Assembly (NCBI GenBank): GCA_029782295.1
Contig: JAKOVB010000124.1
Span: 124,001-188,000 of the forward strand
Source: Pseudomonadota bacterium
GTDB taxonomy: Bacteria; Pseudomonadota; Gammaproteobacteria; Burkholderiales; Methylophilaceae
Direction of reading: 5' to 3'
DNA: 64,000 nucleotides
Part shown: positions 58,775 through 64,000 of the stretch, one piece after another
How positions within the stretch are numbered: the first letter of the stretch is position 1
How the letters are laid out: every line of letters begins with the position of its first letter
Notes under the pieces: model-generated
Told to the model about the DNA's origin: nothing
What the model saw: the letters and a program-made list of their open reading frames with translations, nothing else
The model's database searches: none
Made by a program: the position numbers and the translations under genes

Positions 58775-59320
58775 TCACATAAAAACTTCAGCATCCTTCA
58801 AGGGCGATCCCGCCTTATCCTTGGCAGACAATAAAGGCGGTTCACTTAAAGGCCAAGCAATGGCCAAATCCGGGTCATCCCAGGCAATGCACCGCTCATG
58901 CTGAGGCGCATAAAAGTCCGTTGTCTTGTATAAGAATTCAGCAAAATCAGTCAACACAAGGAATCCATGTGCAAAGCCCGGAGGCACCCACATTTGACGC
59001 TTGTTTTCTGCCGACAAATTTACCCCAACCCAACGGCCAAAAGTTGGGGACGACTTTCTGACATCGACGGCCACATCAAAAACCTCTCCAGACACGACAC
59101 GGACCAGTTTCCCTTGGGGCTGGATAATCTGGTAATGAAGCCCACGAAGTACCCCTTTCTGGGATCGGGAATGGTTGTCCTGCACGAACGCTGATTTCCA
59201 ACCAGTGGCATCCTGAAAGTTCTTCTGGTTATAGCTTTCAAAAAAAAACCCCCTGCTGTCGCCAAACACTTTAGGCTCAAGGATCAAGACATCAGGTATC
59301 TCGGAATTAATTACATGCAT
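58775..59320 (-). CDS. rfbC: dTDP-4-dehydrorhamnose 3,5-epimerase
   Basis: RfbC (RmlC), 181 residues, epimerises dTDP-4-keto-6-deoxyglucose in dTDP-L-rhamnose synthesis. Cupin-type residues: VFGDSRGFFFESYN, catalytic His in LRGLHYQ, DVAVDVRKSSPTFG, and WVPPGFAHGF. It shares one base with the rfbA stop. Confidence 0.96.
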   Translation of the reverse strand: MHVINSEIPDVLILEPKVFGDSRGFFFESYNQKNFQDATGWKSAFVQDNHSRSQKGVLRGLHYQIIQPQGKLVRVVSGEVFDVAVDVRKSSPTFGRWVGVNLSAENKRQMWVPPGFAHGFLVLTDFAEFLYKTTDFYAPQHERCIAWDDPDLAIAWPLSEPPLLSAKDKAGSPLKDAEVFM

Positions 59321-60204
59321 TAAAAAACCTTTTCACTCAACATTCGGATCAAATACTGACCGTAACCATTTTTCTTGTATTTTTCTGCAATTTCCTGAAC
59401 CTGGTCTGCTCCAATATAACCCATGCGATAAGCGATTTCCTCCGGACAGGAAATCTTTAGCCCTTGACGTTTCTCTATTGTCTCAATGAACAATGAAGCT
59501 TCGAGCATGGATTCATGCGTCCCGGTATCCAACCACGCATGCCCTCTCCCCATAACCTCCACATCAAGCTGCTTCATGGAGAGGTAGTGTTTATTGACAT
59601 CAGTAATCTCCAGTTCACCACGAGCAGAAGGCTTGAGGCTGGCTGCAATCTCAGAAACCTGATTGTCATAAAAATAAAGACCGGTTACTGCATAATTCGA
59701 TTTTGGTAGAACTGGCTTTTCCTCGAGGCTGACTGCACTCCCGGAAGCATCAAACTCCACTACACCATAGCGCTCAGGGTCATGTACACGATAAGCAAAC
59801 ACCGTTGCACCGTTGTTACGCACACATGCTTTTTGCAACACAGCAGCTAAATCGTGACCATGGAATATGTTGTCTCCCAGGACCAAAGCACTTGGATGAT
59901 TGCCAATAAAATCCCGGCCGATCACAAACGCCTGAGCCAATCCATCCGGCGATGGCTGCACAGCATAGCGAATGTTAATACCCCATTGACTGCCGTCACC
60001 CAGCAGCTCTGAAAACCTGGGGGTATCTTGCGGTGTCGATATCAGGAGAATGTCCCGGATGCCGGCCAGCATCAGTGTCGACAACGGGTAATAGACCATC
60101 GGTTTGTCGTATATCGGCAGCAACTGCTTCGACACTGCCTGAGTGACCGGATACAACCTTGTCCCGGAACCGCCAGCGAGAATAATTCCTTTACGTGAGT
60201 TCAT
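59320..60204 (-). CDS. rfbA: Glucose-1-phosphate thymidylyltransferase
   Basis: RfbA (RmlA), 294 residues from ATG 60204 ([19 protein letters not shown]). It makes dTDP-glucose from dTTP and glucose-1-phosphate. The signature [20 protein letters not shown] and [10 protein letters not shown] are present. The open frame reaches 58 codons further upstream through the rfbD end, which is not similar to anything and is left out. Confidence 0.96.
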   Translation of the reverse strand: MNSRKGIILAGGSGTRLYPVTQAVSKQLLPIYDKPMVYYPLSTLMLAGIRDILLISTPQDTPRFSELLGDGSQWGINIRYAVQPSPDGLAQAFVIGRDFIGNHPSALVLGDNIFHGHDLAAVLQKACVRNNGATVFAYRVHDPERYGVVEFDASGSAVSLEEKPVLPKSNYAVTGLYFYDNQVSEIAASLKPSARGELEITDVNKHYLSMKQLDVEVMGRGHAWLDTGTHESMLEASLFIETIEKRQGLKISCPEEIAYRMGYIGADQVQEIAEKYKKNGYGQYLIRMLSEKVF

Positions 60205-60214
60205 GATATTCCAG

Positions 60215-61102
60215 TCAAAGTATCTGCTGCAGGACATGGCCCACACCGATGCGCCAGTCCGGCAATTCGAGATCAAAAGTTTTTTTGAACAAACCCGTAT
60301 CCAGCCTGGAATTGAGAGGCCGCTTGGCAGGCAGTGGATAATCCTGCGTGGATATGGGATAAATATTATCCAGCGCAATCTTCATCGGCACACCTGCGGT
60401 TATTGCCTGCCCGATAACGAAACGCGCGTAGTCGTACCAATTTGTCTCACCCCCTGCCACCACATGGTATAGGCCGAAAGGGAAATCCGTCACACCTTCA
60501 CGCCTTGCGCGTCCAACCAGTTGCGCAGTCACGTCCGCAAGCAGCGCTGCCGAGGTAGGTGCTCCGAACTGGTCATTGACCACCTTCAACACTTCACGCT
60601 CCGCCCCCAGTCTCAACATGCTTTTGGCAAAATTGCCGCCGTGGGACCCCACTACCCAACTCGTGCGAAGAATCAGGCTCTGTGCACATGCGATCTGCAA
60701 TGCGTTCTCGCCATCGCGCTTGGTAAGCCCATATACATTCTGAGGATTCGTCACATCAGATTCTTTATATGGCTCGACACCAGACCCCTCGAAGACATAG
60801 TCAGTAGAGTAGTGGATTACCCAGGCACCGATTTTAGCTGCCTCTTCACCAAGAATGCGCGGCGCATCCCTATTGATACTTGCAGCAAGACCCTGCTCGC
60901 TTTCAGCCCTATCAACAGCCGTATAAGCGGCAGGATTGACTATCAGGTCCGGCCTAACCGTTTGCACCAACCGGCGCAATGCCAACTCGTCCGACAGATC
61001 ACACTCCAGCATGTCTACGGCGCAAACCTCCCCCAAAGGAGCGAGCGAACGCTGCAATTCGAAACCGAGCTGCCCGTCCCTGCCTGTCAGCAGAATTTTC
61101 AT
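60215..61102 (-). CDS. rfbD: dTDP-4-dehydrorhamnose reductase
   Basis: RfbD (RmlD), 295 residues, last step of dTDP-rhamnose synthesis. Rossmann start [27 protein letters not shown], and the YSTDYVFEG with catalytic Tyr and [13 protein letters not shown] are seen. It heads this gene set. rfbB, coding the 4,6-dehydratase that usually heads it, is not in the window. Confidence 0.96.
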   Translation of the reverse strand: MKILLTGRDGQLGFELQRSLAPLGEVCAVDMLECDLSDELALRRLVQTVRPDLIVNPAAYTAVDRAESEQGLAASINRDAPRILGEEAAKIGAWVIHYSTDYVFEGSGVEPYKESDVTNPQNVYGLTKRDGENALQIACAQSLILRTSWVVGSHGGNFAKSMLRLGAEREVLKVVNDQFGAPTSAALLADVTAQLVGRARREGVTDFPFGLYHVVAGGETNWYDYARFVIGQAITAGVPMKIALDNIYPISTQDYPLPAKRPLNSRLDTGLFKKTFDLELPDWRIGVGHVLQQIL

Positions 61103-61181
61103 AGTGTGCTCATCATATCAACCGATTCGGATCTCAAGAAACGCCTTACATTATCCCATGCTTCGAAACCGGCAGCAGCGC

Positions 61182-61460
61182 ATGCATTCTGATGACGTGG
61201 TTGATGCTAAAAAAATTCAAGGACGGGGATCGGAACGAAAAGAAATCATTGCATTGCAGGATAAAAATCCCTGCCAATCGCTCAGAATTTTGGTGTTACC
61301 ACATCTTGATATCCAAGAGTCTAACGATGACATACCAATAGTTTCCATTTGCCCCTCAAGGGACTGTCTTACTTCTGATAGTGCGGGAAGGGAGATCTTC
61401 AATTTAAAAAATTTACTTGTTCATGTATTGTGGTGGTATGAATTGCCTCACGGGTCATAG
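61182..61460 (+). CDS. Small hypothetical ORF, uncertain
   Basis: A 92-codon frame from ATG 61182 in the gap between rfbD and the binding-protein gene. It reads GRGSERKEIIALQDKNPC, RILVLPHLDIQESNDD and LKNLLVHVLWWYELPHGS. I recognise no family. The upstream part of the same frame runs antisense through rfbD. No ribosome site is clear. It may be a remnant or chance; the rest of this 450-base gap shows nothing else. Confidence 0.3.
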   Translation: MHSDDVVDAKKIQGRGSERKEIIALQDKNPCQSLRILVLPHLDIQESNDDIPIVSICPSRDCLTSDSAGREIFNLKNLLVHVLWWYELPHGS

Positions 61461-61550
61461 TGAAACTAAATTTCAGATTTCCACCCTTCGATGCAAATTG
61501 GTTGCACGATAATATTTGATCTTAAAAAAATTAAAAACTGGCGGAAAGTT

Positions 61551-62504
61551 ATGAAGTTACCAATGATTACATTTGTCGCGTTAGCTTTGCTCTTGGTTAG
61601 CTGTGCTCCGCCTCCATCCAAGCCCATGAGAATCGCCAGTAGCCCATGGCCAGGATATGAGCCTCTGTACTTGGCTCGTGAACTCGGATATCTGGATGAA
61701 TCAAAATATAACCTGACCGAGCTTCCCTCTTCGAATATAACTATGGAAGCGTTCAGTAACCGATCTGCAGATATTGCCACACTCACATTGGATGAAACCC
61801 TTTCACTGTTAGCAGAGGGGAGAAAGGTGCGCATACTGTTTGTCTTGGATGTATCTAATGGTGCTGATGCTGTAATGGCAAGCCCGAAGATAAAAGCTCT
61901 CGCTGACCTTAAAGGCAAACGAATTGCCATAGTCAATATACCTCTTGGTGTGTACATGTTGACCAGAACACTTGAAAAGGCAGGACTAAAAGCTTCTGAC
62001 GTCACAATTGTCACCCTGCCGGAAGACAGGCATGAACAGGCTTTCCGCGAGGGGAAAATCGATGTTTCGATTAATTTTGAACCCTTCAAAACCAATTTGG
62101 CCAAAGCAGGAATGCACGTCCTGTTCGATAGCAGCAAAATCCCCAATGAAATCTTTGACTTGCTCGTAGTCCAGGAGGATGTCTATAAAGAAAGGCGAGA
62201 GGAAATTTGCGAATTGGCAGGCCATTGGTTCAAAACATTTGATTACATCCAAAGCAATACTGATCAAGCTGTCGGGATGATGGCTCATCGCGTAAAGGTG
62301 CCTCCAAGCGAGTTTCGCAATTCGTTGAAGGAACTTTTGCAACCGTCCAAAATGCAGAATGCAGTGTTATTGGGTGGGGCTGCACCTGCACTATTGACGC
62401 CTGCTAAAAAATTGGCTGATGTCATGCTCGGCCAGCGGCTGCTACCAGTTGCAGTTGACCCCTCACAAGCAATAGACCCAACTTTCCAATCTTGCATTAA
62501 ATAG
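61551..62504 (+). CDS. NMT1/SsuA-like solute-binding lipoprotein (solitary)
   Basis: A 317-residue lipoprotein. ATG 61551, then a signal (MITFVALALLLVSC) with lipobox L-V-S-C. The mature protein is a type 2 periplasmic binding protein like the NrtA/SsuA/THI5 group: IASSPWPGYEPLYLARELGYL, SADIATLTLDETLSL, DLKGKRIAIVNIPLGVYML. No permease or ATPase gene is adjacent; instead a membrane GGDEF protein follows after seven bases. That arrangement suggests a sensing role; the ligand is unknown. Confidence 0.88.
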   Translation: MKLPMITFVALALLLVSCAPPPSKPMRIASSPWPGYEPLYLARELGYLDESKYNLTELPSSNITMEAFSNRSADIATLTLDETLSLLAEGRKVRILFVLDVSNGADAVMASPKIKALADLKGKRIAIVNIPLGVYMLTRTLEKAGLKASDVTIVTLPEDRHEQAFREGKIDVSINFEPFKTNLAKAGMHVLFDSSKIPNEIFDLLVVQEDVYKERREEICELAGHWFKTFDYIQSNTDQAVGMMAHRVKVPPSEFRNSLKELLQPSKMQNAVLLGGAAPALLTPAKKLADVMLGQRLLPVAVDPSQAIDPTFQSCIK

Positions 62505-62511
62505 CATTCAC

Positions 62512-64000
62512 ATGCGAAGACGATTAGCTTACTTGGTACCAACGCTGATAATTCTGGCTTCGGTTATATCGGCTTTTTTGATGTACCTCCTGGCAACGCG
62601 AAATTTGCACCAGGTTATCGAGAAGCAAAGCAGAGTTTATGTTGATGCTTCTATGACGTACTTGCAGAACGTATTAAACACCCAATTGGCGACGGATACA
62701 TTGCAAGATGCAAAGGCTACTATTTCAAGTTTCTCATTGCAGCCAGACTTTAAAAAGATATTGCTGGTAAATGGCGAAGACCAAATTTTGTTGGCCAATC
62801 GGGCAAATTGGGAAGGCACCAGCGCCGTCCGGATCCCAGGATATAGCGACGAAACTGCTGAAAGCGTGATTCGGTTGCATGCCAGCAATTTACAAACTAA
62901 CCTCGAGCGCCAAGTCGTCCAAGGGTATTACCCAATCATCTTGAAGATCGGGGCTCAGGGCGTTGGAAGTGAGCAAAATGGATTGCTCTATGTCGAGTAT
63001 GACATTAGCCATGACCTTGCTCAAGCCAAGTTCAACGTATTTCAACAATCATTGGTGTTCGGGTTCTTGTTGATCTGTTCGGCGCTGATTGTGGCATTGA
63101 TACTTCACAAGCTCATATCCGTTCGAGTTGATTCCATGATTGCCGCCGCGAAGAGATTTGCAAAAGGTAATTTTGATGAACCCTTAAAAGTAATCGGCCA
63201 TGACGAACTTTCTGAACTTGGAGTCGCCCTCAACGAAATGGCAGAACAGCGCAAGATTGCCGAAGATTCTCTTCGAGTTGCAGCCACTGCGTTTGAGACC
63301 CATGAAGCAATTATGATCACTGATGCAGAAGCCAGGATCATTAAAGTGAATCAGGCCTTTGAGAAAATCACTGGATATAAAGCCGAAGAAGTGATTGGAA
63401 TGAACCCCAGGATTCTAAGTTCCGGGAAACACGACAAGGAGTTTTTCGCCCAGATGTGGCGGGAGTTGATAGCTGCAGGCAGTTGGACCGGGGAACTATG
63501 GGACAGAAGCAAGTTTGGAAATATTTATCCCAAGGAAATAACAATTACAGCAGTCAAAAACGAGACGGGTGAAACTACTCAGTATGTGGCTATCTTTTCT
63601 GACATTACATCACGAAAAAAAACCGAGGAAGAGATTCACAACCTTGCGTTCTACGATGCTTTAACGGGATTACCCAATCGCCGCTTATTGATCGAAAGAC
63701 TCAATCTTGCCCTCGCGGTTTCATCACGTAGCCATCAATATGGCGCTTTGATGTTTCTAGATTTAGATAATTTCAAGACGATTAACGATGTTTTTGGACA
63801 TGATTATGGAGATGCACTGCTTGCAGAAGTGGCTTCGCGCCTCAAACATAGTGTTCGAGATGTAGATACCGTTGCTCGTTTGGGTGGTGATGAATTCATC
63901 GTGCTCATTGAGAATGTTAGTGCTGATGAACATGAAGCTTCTCAGAACGTAGCGCAATTTGCAGAAAAAATTCGGGCAGTACTTGCTACCGACTATCAAC
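62512..64000 (+). CDS. Membrane PAS-GGDEF diguanylate cyclase (cut by window edge)
   Basis: The first 496 residues of a membrane signalling protein; the end is outside the window. Helix 1 (about 6-27), a periplasmic domain (30-175), helix 2 (180-200), HAMP-like stretch (200-250), one PAS (about 258-368) and GGDEF domain from 375, with GGDEF at 458-462 and an I-site RDVD just before, so active synthesis of c-di-GMP is likely. An EAL domain may follow beyond the edge. Its ATG is seven bases after the binding-protein stop; together they could form a ligand sensor. Helix 2 and PAS resemble the accessory-region GGDEF-EAL protein. Confidence 0.9.
   Translation, partial: MRRRLAYLVPTLIILASVISAFLMYLLATRNLHQVIEKQSRVYVDASMTYLQNVLNTQLATDTLQDAKATISSFSLQPDFKKILLVNGEDQILLANRANWEGTSAVRIPGYSDETAESVIRLHASNLQTNLERQVVQGYYPIILKIGAQGVGSEQNGLLYVEYDISHDLAQAKFNVFQQSLVFGFLLICSALIVALILHKLISVRVDSMIAAAKRFAKGNFDEPLKVIGHDELSELGVALNEMAEQRKIAEDSLRVAATAFETHEAIMITDAEARIIKVNQAFEKITGYKAEEVIGMNPRILSSGKHDKEFFAQMWRELIAAGSWTGELWDRSKFGNIYPKEITITAVKNETGETTQYVAIFSDITSRKKTEEEIHNLAFYDALTGLPNRRLLIERLNLALAVSSRSHQYGALMFLDLDNFKTINDVFGHDYGDALLAEVASRLKHSVRDVDTVARLGGDEFIVLIENVSADEHEASQNVAQFAEKIRAVLATDYQ

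Overview
This window looks like a betaproteobacterial chromosome. The pyrG-kdsA-eno-ftsB string, the 14-gene nuo operon followed by a DUF2818 gene, class I fumarase, iscX and the close PMM/PGM genes fit the Nitrosomonadales, perhaps near Gallionellaceae or Sulfuricellaceae. The genus is an inference from gene order and protein style; there is no rRNA gene here to settle it.

Layout. 1-6.6 kb holds housekeeping genes: the start of a UvrD-type helicase, a YgfX-like membrane protein, ygfZ, a CDP-alcohol phosphatidyltransferase, ftsB, eno, kdsA and pyrG. 6.8-9.5 kb holds a TetR regulator, a coding remnant, and a two-gene methylthioribose-phosphate salvage unit (mtnA plus a FucA-like class II aldolase). 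9.7-13.3 kb is a glyA-nrdR-ribD-tatD operon on the minus strand. 13.8-24.5 kb holds a DUF3568 lipoprotein, a secreted His-rich protein, fumarase, an ene-reductase, iscX, a methyltransferase, hemN, two phosphohexomutases, a retropepsin-like protease and a DUF2846 lipoprotein.

24.6-39 kb is an accessory region that starts at a tRNA-Lys gene. Next to the tRNA lies a dead tyrosine integrase whose catalytic-Tyr codon is now a stop. Beyond it are a hemerythrin-PAS-GGDEF-EAL protein, a CHASE-PAS hybrid histidine kinase divergent from a PAS-LuxR regulator, a broken histone-deacetylase-like gene, an ankyrin protein, an orphan XoxJ/MxaJ-like binding protein, an IS3-family remnant, a receiver-domain protein followed at once by a 58-residue pilin, and an HD-GYP gene led by a c-di-GMP-I (GEMM) riboswitch. 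The bases are visibly more AT-rich here than in the flanks, though I did not compute this.

39-55.5 kb holds an MHS-family transporter, then (minus strand) the complete nuoABCDEFGHIJKLMN operon encoding NADH:quinone oxidoreductase, with a DUF2818 gene and a NUDIX hydrolase attached. 55.8-61.1 kb holds selO and a nucleotide-sugar operon (rfbD, rfbA, rfbC and another sugar-nucleotidyltransferase). The window ends with a solitary NMT1-like binding lipoprotein coupled to a membrane PAS-GGDEF cyclase that runs off the right edge.

The most notable signals are the c-di-GMP riboswitch in front of a c-di-GMP phosphodiesterase-type gene, the receiver/short-pilin pair, the binding-protein/diguanylate-cyclase pair, the likely dihydroxyacetone-phosphate shunt genes, and the secreted His-rich protein with its lipoprotein partner. 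None is proven to be a new system from sequence alone.
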